Source: JAKACA01 sp052143575 (GTDB taxonomy: Bacteria > Actinomycetota > Acidimicrobiia > Acidimicrobiales > Bog-793). From it: a stretch of DNA of 64,000 nt. Positions 44,974 to 53,929 of this stretch are shown in pieces. The notes under the pieces are model-generated. The model did no database searches. It had not been told where the DNA came from and was given only the letters and a program-made list of their open reading frames with translations. The first letter of the stretch is position 1. Each line of letters starts with the position of its first letter. Both the position numbers and the translations under genes were made by a program. Location of the stretch: contig JBKQSP010000031.1 of the NCBI GenBank assembly GCA_052143575.1, forward strand, positions 51,488 through 115,487, written 5' to 3'.

Positions 44974-45257
44974 GGTTAACCCCCTGTATATGTGTGCCGG
45001 GGGCGATAGCAGGGCTTTCAGTCCAGAGAGTCCGTCGCTTCGTGTGCTCGGTTGGATGTGCTCTGTGACCTCTCGCGAACCAGGACTGCTCTGGCGAGCA
45101 CCGGGTGGGAAGAGGCGCCAGTGATCGCGGCGCCAACGGCGGCACCCCGCCCGAGAGGGTCAGCTCGGTGACACTCGCTCCCGACGCGTCGATCTGGCGC
45201 GAGTGCTCGGCCTCTCGAAGTTGAGCGTTCTCGCTCCAGATCGGTAACCATGGGCGG

Positions 45258-45611
45258 GTGCTGAAGTGGGAGCAGGTAGTCGTTGACGCTCGCGATCCGG
45301 TCTCATTGGGCAACTGGTGGGCCCACGCGCTCGGTTGGGTCGTGGTGAACGACGACCCCGAGGAGTTCGAGATTCGATCCGCGCCGGATCACTTCCCGGG
45401 CCTGCTCTTCGCGCTCGTCCCGGCGGACAAATCCGGAAAGAACCGCCTACACCTGGATCTCCGGCCCGATGATCGCGACGGCGAGGTCGCTCGGCTGATC
45501 TCGCTGGGCGCCAACCGAGTAGATGTAGGGCAAGGCGAGCCGTCCTGGATCGTTCTCGCCGACCCCGAGGGAAACGAGTTCTGTGTGCTGCGTTCGAACC
45601 GCGAGGCGTGA
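45258..45611 (+). CDS. VOC-family glyoxalase-like protein
   Basis: 117 residues from GTG 45258. The glyoxalase/bleomycin-resistance fold is clear: WEQVVVDARDPVSLGNWWA at the start, HLDLRPDDRDGEVARLISLG in the middle and WIVLADPEGNEFCVL at the end. Metal-binding His/Glu candidates are in HLDL and GNEFC. VOC proteins bind a metal and act as lyases, dioxygenases or drug binders; the ligand is unknown. Monocistronic. Confidence 0.88.
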   Translation: MLKWEQVVVDARDPVSLGNWWAHALGWVVVNDDPEEFEIRSAPDHFPGLLFALVPADKSGKNRLHLDLRPDDRDGEVARLISLGANRVDVGQGEPSWIVLADPEGNEFCVLRSNREA

Positions 45612-45854
45612 GGCCCGGAACTGCCGATCTGGGCGCCGACGCAACTTTGGCTTGGTCGACCCGAGTCGGCGATCGGGGCGACCAATTCTTCCAGCGCACT
45701 TTCTGCCCCGTCCGGTCATTGCATGCCGCCCCGAGAGCGTCGATCAGGCTGAGCATTGGTCACCTCCGCGAGTTCGCGCTCGGCGGACCTCGGTCCACCG
45801 ACACGATGCCCCGGCGCGTGGACGCGGACCGAATCTCCTTCTATACACATAGGC

Positions 45855-46970
45855 ATGGAGTCGCGCATGGGCACTGGCAGGTTGCGCACCTACGTCGGGA
45901 TCGCCCCCGGCGTGGGAAAGACCTACGCGATGTTGCGGGACGGGCGGGCCCGGCGGCGGACCGGAACTGACGTCGTTGTCGCCTACTGGGAGCGTCACGA
46001 ACGTGAGGTAACCGCTGCCCAGGTCACCGGCCTGGAGCTGCTTCCGGCCAAGACCGTCACCTACCGCGGAGGGACCTTCGAGGAGCTGGACGTCGGCGCG
46101 GTTCTCGCCCGGCGACCGGACCTGGCGCTCGTCGACGAGCTCGCCCACGCCAACGTCCCGGGCGAGGGCCACGAGAAACGCTGGGAGGACGTCGACGAGC
46201 TCCTTGCGAACGGCATCGACGTGTTCACGACCCTCAACGTCGCCAACATCGACTCGCTCGCCAACCTCGTCTCCCGCATCACGGGAGCTCACCCGGCCGA
46301 GCCCGTTCCCGACGTCTTCGTGCGGGCCGGTGAGATCAACCTCGTCGACCTTGCGCCTTCGGCGCTGCGGCATCGATTGGCCGAGGGTCTCGTCTTTCCA
46401 GAGGAACGCGTGGGCGCGGCTCTCTCGAGCTACTACCGCTTTGCAAATCTCGCCGCCCTGCAGGAGGTGGTCCGCCTCTGGCTTGACGACTCGGTGGCCG
46501 ATCCGGCGGGTGCGTTCCTGCAGGCCCATGGTGCCGTCCTGCCCCAGCCATGCGACTGCGTCTTCGTCGGCCTCGACGGGTCGCCCGCCGACGAGTGGCT
46601 CATCCGCTATGCAGCCCAACTCGCCGAGCTGTCGAAAGCGCCGGTCATCGGCGTGCACGTCCGTGACGCCGACAATCTCGGGCGGCCGCCGATCGGGCGA
46701 CTCGACGAGGACCGGCGCCTCCTGGAAGAGCTGCAGGGGACGTTGCTGGAGCTGAGGGCGGACGACACCGCTTCTGGACTGGTCGAAGCAGCGCGCACGG
46801 CCGGCGCCTCCCAGCTCGTGATCGGGTCCGGGCGCCGCTCCCGGTTCTCACGGGCGTCGAGGAAGACAACCGTCGCCAGGATCCTCGGGGCGGCTGGCGA
46901 CCTGCCCGTCCAGGTCGTGAACGTCGGGAGACCGTCCACCGAGGGCGCCGGCAGGCCTCACCCTCAGTGA
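45855..46970 (+). CDS. KdpD-type N-terminal sensor with universal-stress domain, without a kinase
   Basis: 371 residues from ATG 45855 (ATG 45867 is an alternative). Residues ~8-215 match the KdpD input domain: RLRTYVGIAPGVGKTYAMLR with a P-loop and LALVDELAHANVPG as the Walker B part. Residues ~235-360 are a universal-stress-protein-like fold (CVFVGLDGSPADEWLIRYAA ... LVIGSGRRSRFS). KdpD normally continues with four membrane helices and a histidine kinase; here the gene stops. In full KdpD the Usp part binds c-di-AMP and the system controls kdpFABC, which is not in the window. This may be a soluble regulator. Confidence 0.88.
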   Translation: MESRMGTGRLRTYVGIAPGVGKTYAMLRDGRARRRTGTDVVVAYWERHEREVTAAQVTGLELLPAKTVTYRGGTFEELDVGAVLARRPDLALVDELAHANVPGEGHEKRWEDVDELLANGIDVFTTLNVANIDSLANLVSRITGAHPAEPVPDVFVRAGEINLVDLAPSALRHRLAEGLVFPEERVGAALSSYYRFANLAALQEVVRLWLDDSVADPAGAFLQAHGAVLPQPCDCVFVGLDGSPADEWLIRYAAQLAELSKAPVIGVHVRDADNLGRPPIGRLDEDRRLLEELQGTLLELRADDTASGLVEAARTAGASQLVIGSGRRSRFSRASRKTTVARILGAAGDLPVQVVNVGRPSTEGAGRPHPQ

Positions 46971-46972
46971 CG

Positions 46973-47899
46973 TCAGGGGATCGACCGGTAGACACGGATG
47001 AATGCTGCCCGAAAGCCGCGGGCCGGCCAGAAGCGCGAAGCGACGAGGTTGGTTAAGCGCCAGTCCGTCGACATCGTCTTGAAACCGTTCTCCGCCGCCC
47101 AGGCGATGACGTAGTTCGTGAGCGCGATGCCGAGCCCGGTGCCGCGGACCTCGAGATCCGTCGCGCAGCCTGCGAGATCGATGCTCCCTTGCGGCACTCG
47201 CATGTCGGGCGGTCGCCGATACAACAACGCGTGACCGACAATCCGCCCGCCGCGCTCGGCGACGAAGTGATCGAAGCACTCATTGGTCCAGGTATCGCCC
47301 CACTCGTCCTCGAGCTCGAACTGGCTCGAGCGGCGGAAGCCGTTGAAGCTTGGCGACGAGGTGAGGTGCTCCTCTTGGACGGCCTGCAGTCGCGCTGCGT
47401 CGACGAGGTCGGCGGGGGTGCTCGGCCGGATGCCGGCCGCTTGGTCGCAGGTCGCCCGCTCGGGCACCGCCAACAACGCCTGGATGGCAGAGCCGCCGAA
47501 GCTGAGGCGGAACCACGGTTCGATGAGATCGTCCAGTTGCGGGACGAACACGTTGTGGCGCACCAAACCCTCGTTCACCCAACGCTCGGCCGCGACTGCG
47601 TAGAGATCGCGAGTGATCTCGGGCTCGGTGGCGGCGTGCCCGGCGTGTCCACTCCGCAGCGCTGGGCCGACCGGGCTCTCCTCGCGCTTGCCGACGAGGT
47701 ATCCGACGACCTCGTCTCCGCGCAGCGCCACGGCGCCGCTCCCGCCGCCTTCCAGCTCAGCCGCGACGTAAGGCTCGAAGTCCTCGATCGCGGGGAGCAA
47801 AGGCTCGGCAAAGCGGTGTACCGCATGCCGCTCGGCCAGCAGCTTGGCGGCTTCGGGCACGTGCTCGGCCTCGAACGGCACGATGCGCGTTACTGGCAC
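46973..47899 (-). CDS. GNAT-family N-acetyltransferase (two tandem domains)
   Basis: 308 residues from ATG 47899. Starts with TRIVPFEAEHVPEAAKLLAERH, then VALRGDEVVGYLVGKREE in the first GNAT half. The second half carries FVAERGGRIVGHALLYRR and the acetyl-CoA-binding turn LEVRGTGLGIALTNYVIAWA, ending with NLVASRFWPARGFR. The R/Q-x-x-G-x-G/A loop is present only in the second half (VRGTGLG). The acceptor is unknown. It ends 2 nt after the convergent KdpD-like gene. Confidence 0.9.
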   Translation of the reverse strand: MPVTRIVPFEAEHVPEAAKLLAERHAVHRFAEPLLPAIEDFEPYVAAELEGGGSGAVALRGDEVVGYLVGKREESPVGPALRSGHAGHAATEPEITRDLYAVAAERWVNEGLVRHNVFVPQLDDLIEPWFRLSFGGSAIQALLAVPERATCDQAAGIRPSTPADLVDAARLQAVQEEHLTSSPSFNGFRRSSQFELEDEWGDTWTNECFDHFVAERGGRIVGHALLYRRPPDMRVPQGSIDLAGCATDLEVRGTGLGIALTNYVIAWAAENGFKTMSTDWRLTNLVASRFWPARGFRAAFIRVYRSIP

Positions 47900-48394
47900 G
47901 AATCCTGTCTAGTCGATGGCTGCCGCGCCACCCACCGGTGGGGTTGCGTCATCCGAGTAGCACGCAAAGCTCACACGCCGTAGCGCGGCAGAGGCGTGTC
48001 ATCGGTCACCGTGACCGATGAGCAGTAGCGCTCGGCAACCGCGAGAGATCGCGACTCGGCCACCTCGCCTACACCGATCCAAGACGTCACCCGGACACCC
48101 TCGCCCCGGGCACCGTCGCGTCTGCGCGTACTTTGTGGCAATCGTGCGACAAAGTCCAATTCGACCAATTTCGTTCCCACTGGGTCGGGTCGTACGGTCG
48201 TGGGCATGGAGGAGATCTGCGCCGGCTGCGGCTGCGTGGCAGACCGTGGAGTCCGTGTCGCCCGATGGGCTCACTTCTCCAAGGCGACTCCCGCCGCCGC
48301 CTGCTGTGCTCAGGCAGTGAAACGCATGGCGGGGCCTCTGGTGGGCTGGTGGATTCAGGCGGTGCGGTCCTCCCAGTTCAACGAAGCCTTTAAC
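47900..48394. other. Intergenic region, 495 bp, no supported gene
   Basis: Short frames occur on both strands (one of 78 codons at 47971-48207 minus, one from ATG 48206 plus) but neither shows a family pattern or a good ribosome-binding site. Promoter region of the GNAT gene. Confidence 0.4.
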
Positions 48395-48823
48395 TCAGCT
48401 CGCGTCTTCCGTCCCAAAGCGATCAGCAACGAATGCGGCGAGGGCTTCTCGAGACGGGTGCCCCCAGCCGATGCAGAAGGGGTGTCCGGCCGGGTCGGCG
48501 TACACCTGGTGGCCCTCTTCGGCGTCGAAGTCCGGAGCCGGCTGGAGCAGTCTGGCGCCCAACCCGATTGCCTCTTCGTGCGCAGCTCGGGCCTCTTCGA
48601 CGTGCAGGTCGAGATGCAGTTGCTGGGGCGTTCCATCGGGCCACTCGGGCGGAACGTGGTTGGGCGCGAGCTGCACGCCGATTCGCCAGTCGCCGGCGCT
48701 GTCGACGACGCAGTGGAAACGGTCGTCTTCGAAGACGTGCCCGCCGAGGATCCCGGCCCAGAACGCGCTCTCGGCATGCAGGTCGGCCGCGTCGAACACG
48801 ACCACGTGACGCACCATCTTCAT
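48395..48823 (-). CDS. VOC-family glyoxalase-like protein
   Basis: 142 residues from ATG 48823. RHVVVFDAADLHAESAFWAG begins the first beta-alpha-beta-beta-beta module and HLDLHVEEARAAHEEAIGLG begins the second, followed by VYADPAGHPFCIGWG. Metal-ligand candidates are His in HLDLHV and the C-terminal CIGW region. It is of the fold-doubling VOC type with binding role unknown. Distinct in sequence from the VOC gene at 45258. Confidence 0.88.
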   Translation of the reverse strand: MKMVRHVVVFDAADLHAESAFWAGILGGHVFEDDRFHCVVDSAGDWRIGVQLAPNHVPPEWPDGTPQQLHLDLHVEEARAAHEEAIGLGARLLQPAPDFDAEEGHQVYADPAGHPFCIGWGHPSREALAAFVADRFGTEDAS

Positions 48824-49394
48824 GAGCTGAGGCTAATGCCGGCAAGCGGATGCTCGGGGACGACCGACCGGACTCGCTCTCCCTCCGCCGCTCGCGAAAG
48901 TGAGTGTGTCGCGAGGCCTCACCGTCCAGGCGGTAGAGCGATGTCACCGCTCCGGCGATCGACTGCGCGGTAGTGGCAGGTCGACTAGGTGCCGATCACG
49001 GGCAGGCAACTCTCGCGAGCGCAGGCGGCTACGTGATCCTTCGCGAGATGGAATAGCCAGACAACTCCCGACGTCACGGGCCTCTTGAAGGCGAAGAGCT
49101 GCTTTCGCCGGAAGTCGCAGAGGCGAAGTCAGCGAGCGCGGCGACCTCATCGAGTCTTGGGTCGCATTTACGGTTGCAGGAGAGGGTCGGAGGGCCGAAG
49201 CCGAGGATCTGCGACCGCCTCTGAGCTCCCCGGCGACTGCCGGCGGGAATGGGTGCCCGTCCTCAGTTTTCTCGATGTCATGTGTCAGCTCAGCCCCAGT
49301 GAGTGTTGGCGGAATCCGCGTTTGTAGCGCTGCCGCTTGATGATCGCTGCGTAGTCCCAGCTGCACGGGGACTGAAAGACGCGAAAGCGTTACT
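48824..49394. other. Intergenic region, 571 bp, with repeat copy C
   Basis: Contains dispersed repeat copy C (49186-49214). Other frames are Arg-rich and not protein-like. It lies between divergent genes and should hold both promoters. Confidence 0.45.
49186..49214 (+). repeat. Dispersed structured repeat, copy C
   Basis: GTCGGAGGGCCGA, AGCC, then GAGGATCTGCGAC. The left CACATA-CCAGCTC part is missing. Confidence 0.8.
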
Positions 49395-51353
49395 GTGAGC
49401 CATGCGCGAGACGGTCGCCCCCGTTTGCGCACCCGCGGTCGGCAGGCGTCGCAGTCGCAGAGTGGGCCACCGTTGAGGGGCCGCTCCCGACCCATAACCG
49501 ATCGTCAGCCGCATCGTCGGACCGTGTTTGCCCTTTTCGTCGGGCTGGCCCTGGTCGCAGCGTGCTCGAGCCCGAGCGGCGCTGCGCGATCAGCGTCTCG
49601 TGCGTCTTCGGGTTTGCTGGCTCAAGCAGCGCCACCGAGTCACGCCGGGCCGCTCGGTCTCATCGCCTCCCTCGTAGCTGCGACGGCCATCACGAGCAAC
49701 GGCAGCCCTGTCGGAGCCTCGGCCGACTTCGCCGCAACGGTCCCCGACATTGTCGCCGTCGTCGACGTGGGCTATCTCCCCGGTGCAGCCCGCCAGGTGC
49801 TGACCGTCACCTGGTCAAAGGTGCCGTCACCGGGCACAGCCCAGGTGCTGCTCTCGCAACAGGTGAGCGTGGCGTCCGGTGACGTCGCCTATGCCGCCGC
49901 TGTCAACCCGGGCCGCCTGTTCCTCGGCCTCTATCGCGTCGAGGCGAGCCTCGCCGGCATGCAGCGCTCGGCGTGGTTCGAGGTCGACGACCCCTATGGG
50001 CCGCTCGGAGTGCCCGCGCCGGCGCCCGTCCGAGCAGCACGCTCGAAGGTGGCGACCGCCGGCGATGTGACCGAGGGGGCGCCTCCCACGACCGAAGCGG
50101 GCGTGACAGCACCCGGTATGGGCGCCGCAGCCGCCCCCACGGCTGGCCCCACGGGCACCGTCGCCCCGCCATCGCCCCCGACAGGGACGGGATGCGAACT
50201 GGCGATTAGTGGGGACGCCAGCGCGACCGCCTTTGTCGAATGGTCGGGCTGCAGCGGCGATGACGTGGCGGTCTCAGCCACCGTCGACGGCCAGACCCAG
50301 CTGGTGCAGACGGCGCATGCCGCCCAAGCCTCTGTCCCGGTCCGGGTCGACCCGTGCTCGCTCGACCCTTCTCTCAGCTACGGCGCCACGAAGGTCACCT
50401 ACACCGCCACGGTTACCTCCGGTCCCGACAAGGGCAAGAGCGCCGTGCTGAGCGGGACCCAAACCCTGGAACCGCCGACGGGTGCGCCGAACCTGATCGT
50501 CGAGGACAACACACCCGACGTGGGGTCCCAGGTGAGCGAGGGCGACGAGATCCTCCTTACCTTTGAGGCCCACTCGCCGGCGGGGATCCGCTCCGTCACC
50601 GTGACGGCCGACTCCGGCGGCACGCTCACGAGTGAGAGCTACGACCAGCATCCGACTCGCTGCACGACCGCCGGCACCGACCAGGTCGTCGTCGTCCCGC
50701 CGTACGCGGTGCCCGCCGACGCTCCCCCGCTCATCACCATCACCGCCGTGGCCACCGACTTCGCCGGGAGGTCAGAGACGCTCGTTCTGACCTACCCCAC
50801 CGAGGCGGTCTGGCTGGGCAACGCCGTGGGAGACGGTGGGAGCAACTATGGCACCAACGTGAACGGCACGATCTCGGCCGGACTGTGCAAGGCGCGCTGG
50901 GTCCTCGAGCTCCAAGTCAACGTGCCCGCAAACAAGGCGATAACCGGTGCAGCTCAGGCGAGCACGGACCTCGTCCCTTGTAGCGTCGTCGGTCCCTTCC
51001 ATCTGCCACCCAGCTTCCCGGGCGGGGTGGAAACCTTCAAGTTGACCGGCAGCTATGACGGCAGTGTTTTCGGGCTCGTATTCCATCCGGCGCAGCTCAA
51101 CCAAGCGTCCACCACTGGCGGGTTGTATCTCCTCGTTACCCACGGCGTTGCCCTCGGCGACCGGACAACTCTTGTCCTCGTCCGCACGAGCAGCACCAGA
51201 GCCGACGGAAATCTCGACCTGTCCACAGGACAGTTAGGCGTACTCGACGTGCCGGTGGGCACACTGAAGCTCGCCGCCTCCCTCTACTGCTGTTATCCCG
51301 ATGCCGGCCCCACCAAACAGGCAACCAAGACACCGCCGATTTTCATCCACTAG
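49395..51353 (+). CDS. Secreted lipoprotein, Thr/Pro/Ala-rich, unknown
   Basis: 652 residues as read from GTG 49395, but the first ~40 residues are Arg-rich and probably not translated; the lipoprotein signal begins about HRRTVFALFVGLALVAAC with the lipobox Cys near residue 57, so a start near 49473 (TTG) is possible. The mature protein has an Ala/Pro/Thr linker (residues ~205-270) and three beta-rich domains; one contains SEGDEILLTFEAHSPAGIRS, resembling an Ig-like fold. Several Cys suggest extracellular disulfides. No enzyme motif found. Confidence 0.7.
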   Translation: MSHARDGRPRLRTRGRQASQSQSGPPLRGRSRPITDRQPHRRTVFALFVGLALVAACSSPSGAARSASRASSGLLAQAAPPSHAGPLGLIASLVAATAITSNGSPVGASADFAATVPDIVAVVDVGYLPGAARQVLTVTWSKVPSPGTAQVLLSQQVSVASGDVAYAAAVNPGRLFLGLYRVEASLAGMQRSAWFEVDDPYGPLGVPAPAPVRAARSKVATAGDVTEGAPPTTEAGVTAPGMGAAAAPTAGPTGTVAPPSPPTGTGCELAISGDASATAFVEWSGCSGDDVAVSATVDGQTQLVQTAHAAQASVPVRVDPCSLDPSLSYGATKVTYTATVTSGPDKGKSAVLSGTQTLEPPTGAPNLIVEDNTPDVGSQVSEGDEILLTFEAHSPAGIRSVTVTADSGGTLTSESYDQHPTRCTTAGTDQVVVVPPYAVPADAPPLITITAVATDFAGRSETLVLTYPTEAVWLGNAVGDGGSNYGTNVNGTISAGLCKARWVLELQVNVPANKAITGAAQASTDLVPCSVVGPFHLPPSFPGGVETFKLTGSYDGSVFGLVFHPAQLNQASTTGGLYLLVTHGVALGDRTTLVLVRTSSTRADGNLDLSTGQLGVLDVPVGTLKLAASLYCCYPDAGPTKQATKTPPIFIH

Positions 51354-51450
51354 CGCTGAGCCCGGTTTTCCTTTCCCTCAGAATGTCTGGTCCGTCGTCT
51401 TGTCGCCGTTAGTGACGCGTACAACGACGCGGCGACCTTCGTAGGAGGCG

Positions 51451-52035
51451 CTAGCAATCGCGCCGAACCGACTCCCACCACGGCGGCGGCCGGTCACTGA
51501 GGCGTAGCGACCGAGCCTCCTCGAGCGTTCGACGCTCCTCCTCAGTGGCTCGGGTGATGATCACGTTTTGCCCGCCCGTGTCGACGACGAAGAAATGCGG
51601 GCCTTCCGGCGAAAGAAGTCCGTTCACCTCAGTGAGCAGCTTCGGGTCGATCCAGTCTCCACAGTCAGCAAGAGCCAGATGCACTGCGTTGCCGTTGGCG
51701 CGAAGGGAGATATCGACTGAACCCGTGTGCGAAGCCCACTCCTCCTTGATGGCCCGAACGGTCAGGGCTCCGCCCGATCGCCTGGCAAGGTCCCGCAACA
51801 GCCCGACGTAGACGTTGTTGCCCTCTAGCACGTCGGCTTCGCTGTCTCCCTGGAACGTCCGTTCCTCGTCGAGCACGACGAGCATCCAATCGAGTTCGCC
51901 AGGATCGCTCGACAACTCGTCCCCCTCCCATGCTCGCCAGGTTGCCGCCAGAGAACGTGCCAGCTCGACGTCAGAGAGCGGCTCGTAGAGGGCGAAGAAG
52001 CCCGCCCGCCGGAACACCGGGACGGCCGCCATCAG
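51451..52035 (-). CDS. Hypothetical protein
   Basis: 194 residues from ATG 52035 (MAAVPVFRRAGFFALYEPLS). The frame extends upstream to 52359, but that part lies opposite the reading frame of the next gene and is Arg-rich. The protein-like part has LARSLAATWRAWEGDEL, DWMLVVLDEER, VYVGLLRDLARRSGG and HFFVVDTGGQNVIITRAT, a mix of helices and strands without a known motif. No signal. The start is uncertain. Confidence 0.6.
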   Translation of the reverse strand: MMAAVPVFRRAGFFALYEPLSDVELARSLAATWRAWEGDELSSDPGELDWMLVVLDEERTFQGDSEADVLEGNNVYVGLLRDLARRSGGALTVRAIKEEWASHTGSVDISLRANGNAVHLALADCGDWIDPKLLTEVNGLLSPEGPHFFVVDTGGQNVIITRATEEERRTLEEARSLRLSDRPPPWWESVRRDC

Positions 52036-52269
52036 TTGAGGAGACGGAGGCGGATCGCTTTGTCGCGGACGACGAAGACGGCGCACCGGAGACGTAGTCG
52101 GCGTGGCGTGGGTGTCCTCGCTGCCCTTGATCCGTGGCATGTTCGCAGGAACTCTCTCAGTGAACAAGGAGGAGTCAGGCGCCAACTCACCGGCGATACG
52201 GAGATACAAGCGACTCCAGCTGCGATCCAGCCTTTCCTCCACCCGAGTTTGGAGCGCTGTCCCAAAACG

Positions 52270-53667
52270 ATGCGAGGGATCCGCGAGCTTGAGGCAGCCG
52301 CTGACGAAGCCCATCAACGCGCCGATCGGGTCAACCCAGGGGGGATCGATCCAGAGCACCGGGGCGTAGGTGACAACGAGCCATGGGCATGGCCCGAGTC
52401 TCAGCTCGGCGGGGTCGGGGTCGAATCGCTGCAGCCGCCATCGCAGGTCGGGCCGTATTCGCCGAGCCGCCGCGACGATGACAAAAGCGAAGTCGGTGAC
52501 CAGGCTAACCGGAGCTCGTGGGAGGGGAGCGACCTCGACGCCGTGTCGTGCCTGTCCGCCATTGCGTGCACGGCCGTGGGGTCAAGTGACTACACGTTGG
52601 CGGAGGCGTGGAACGGGAAGAAATGGCGGATCGAGCCAACGCCGCGACCCGGGCAGGGCAGCTCCCTGCAGGACGTGTCATGCACCTCCGCCACTGCGTG
52701 CACCGCCGTCGGCGACTACGTGAGAATCACGGGCAACGAGGAGACCTTGGCAGAGGCCTGGAACGGGAAGAAGTGGGTGTTCGAGCGAACCCCCAACCCG
52801 AGCGGGGCAAAGAGCAGCATCCTCAACGGGGTGTCGTGCCGGTCGGCCACGGCGTGCACGGCCGGCGGGGGTTCCGGGGCGGGGGTACTGGCCGAGTCCA
52901 GAAATGGGACAACGTGGGCCATCAAGCGCACGCCCAACCCGGCCGGGGCGAAGGGCACCGGCGCCGTCTACGCGATCTCGTGCACGTCGGCGAGGGCGTG
53001 CATCGCTGTCGGGGGCTACAGCAACAGCACCGGCGCTCAGCTGGCGTTGGCAGAGGCCTGGAACGGGAAGAGTTGGGCGATCGACCGCACCCCCAATCCG
53101 ACTGGGACGTACGGCAGCTCCCTGTCTGCCGATTCGTGCACCTCACTTACGAGCTGCACCGCCGTCGGGAACTACCTCGACAGCACCCGCACGATCGTGA
53201 CGCTGGCGGAAGCCTGGGACGGCACGAAGTGGGTGATCGAGCCGACACCAAACCCGGCCGGGGCAACCTTCGGCAGCTTCCTGGACGGCGTGTCCTGCAC
53301 GTCGGTTTCGGCATGCACCGCCGTCGGGTACTACGTCGCCAGCGACGAGGACGAAGTCACGCTGGCCGAGGCCTGGAACGGGAAGAAGTGGGTGATCGAG
53401 CCCACGTCCAACCCGACCGGGGGCAGCTCCCTGTCCGCCGTGTCGTGCACGTCAGCGACGGAGTGCACCGCCGTCGGGGCTGACATCGCGGGCACGCTGG
53501 CGGAGGCCTGGAACGGGGCGACGTGGGTGATCGAGCCCACGCCCAACCCGACCGGGGGCAGCTCCCTGTCCGCCGTGTCGTGCACGTCAGCGACGGCGTG
53601 CACCGCCGTCGGGAGCGACACGAACAGCGTCGGCACCATTCTGACCTTGACCGAGCGATACTCGTAG
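52270..53667 (+). CDS. Cys-pair repeat protein (TLAEAWNGKKW type), start uncertain
   Basis: The repetitive part (about 52540-53667) holds eight units of ~45 residues with the pattern VSCTSATACTAVG followed by TLAEAWNGKKWVIEPTPNP and a Gly/Ser turn. This family is seen in actinobacterial surface proteins. Upstream the frame is open to 52036 (ATG 52270 is one possible start), but no signal peptide is present, so the gene may be 5'-truncated or the signal lost. Related repeats in 42056-43246 and 1-2112 have intact signals. The 3' end is intact (TLTERYS then stop). Confidence 0.65.
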   Translation: MRGIRELEAAADEAHQRADRVNPGGIDPEHRGVGDNEPWAWPESQLGGVGVESLQPPSQVGPYSPSRRDDDKSEVGDQANRSSWEGSDLDAVSCLSAIACTAVGSSDYTLAEAWNGKKWRIEPTPRPGQGSSLQDVSCTSATACTAVGDYVRITGNEETLAEAWNGKKWVFERTPNPSGAKSSILNGVSCRSATACTAGGGSGAGVLAESRNGTTWAIKRTPNPAGAKGTGAVYAISCTSARACIAVGGYSNSTGAQLALAEAWNGKSWAIDRTPNPTGTYGSSLSADSCTSLTSCTAVGNYLDSTRTIVTLAEAWDGTKWVIEPTPNPAGATFGSFLDGVSCTSVSACTAVGYYVASDEDEVTLAEAWNGKKWVIEPTSNPTGGSSLSAVSCTSATECTAVGADIAGTLAEAWNGATWVIEPTPNPTGGSSLSAVSCTSATACTAVGSDTNSVGTILTLTERYS

Positions 53668-53929
53668 GCCGACGTGGCAATGACAGCGGCAGGGAGTTCG
53701 ATCACGCCAGAGCAAATGTGTGATTGGACCGCTTGCACGAACCTCACGCCCCCTCTCACCGTCGCCGAACAACTGCCCCCTCAAGAGGCCCTCGACGAGG
53801 TCTCGCGGTCGACCCCGAGTGCGCGGACGCCCTTGGTCCCATCCGGTCACCGACAATTGTCCCGAGAGCACGGCTCGTGCTCCGGGGGAAGAGGGACGCC
53901 GAGGCCCGGCGAAGGAGCTGCCCCACGGC

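Noticed and set aside
47971..48207. 78-codon minus-strand frame (MPTTVRPDPVGTKLVELD)
   Set aside because: Partly protein-like but no ribosome-binding site, family or coupling; left as intergenic.
52360..52450. tRNA-like GGTCGAATC segment
   Set aside because: No acceptor, D or anticodon stems could be paired around it.
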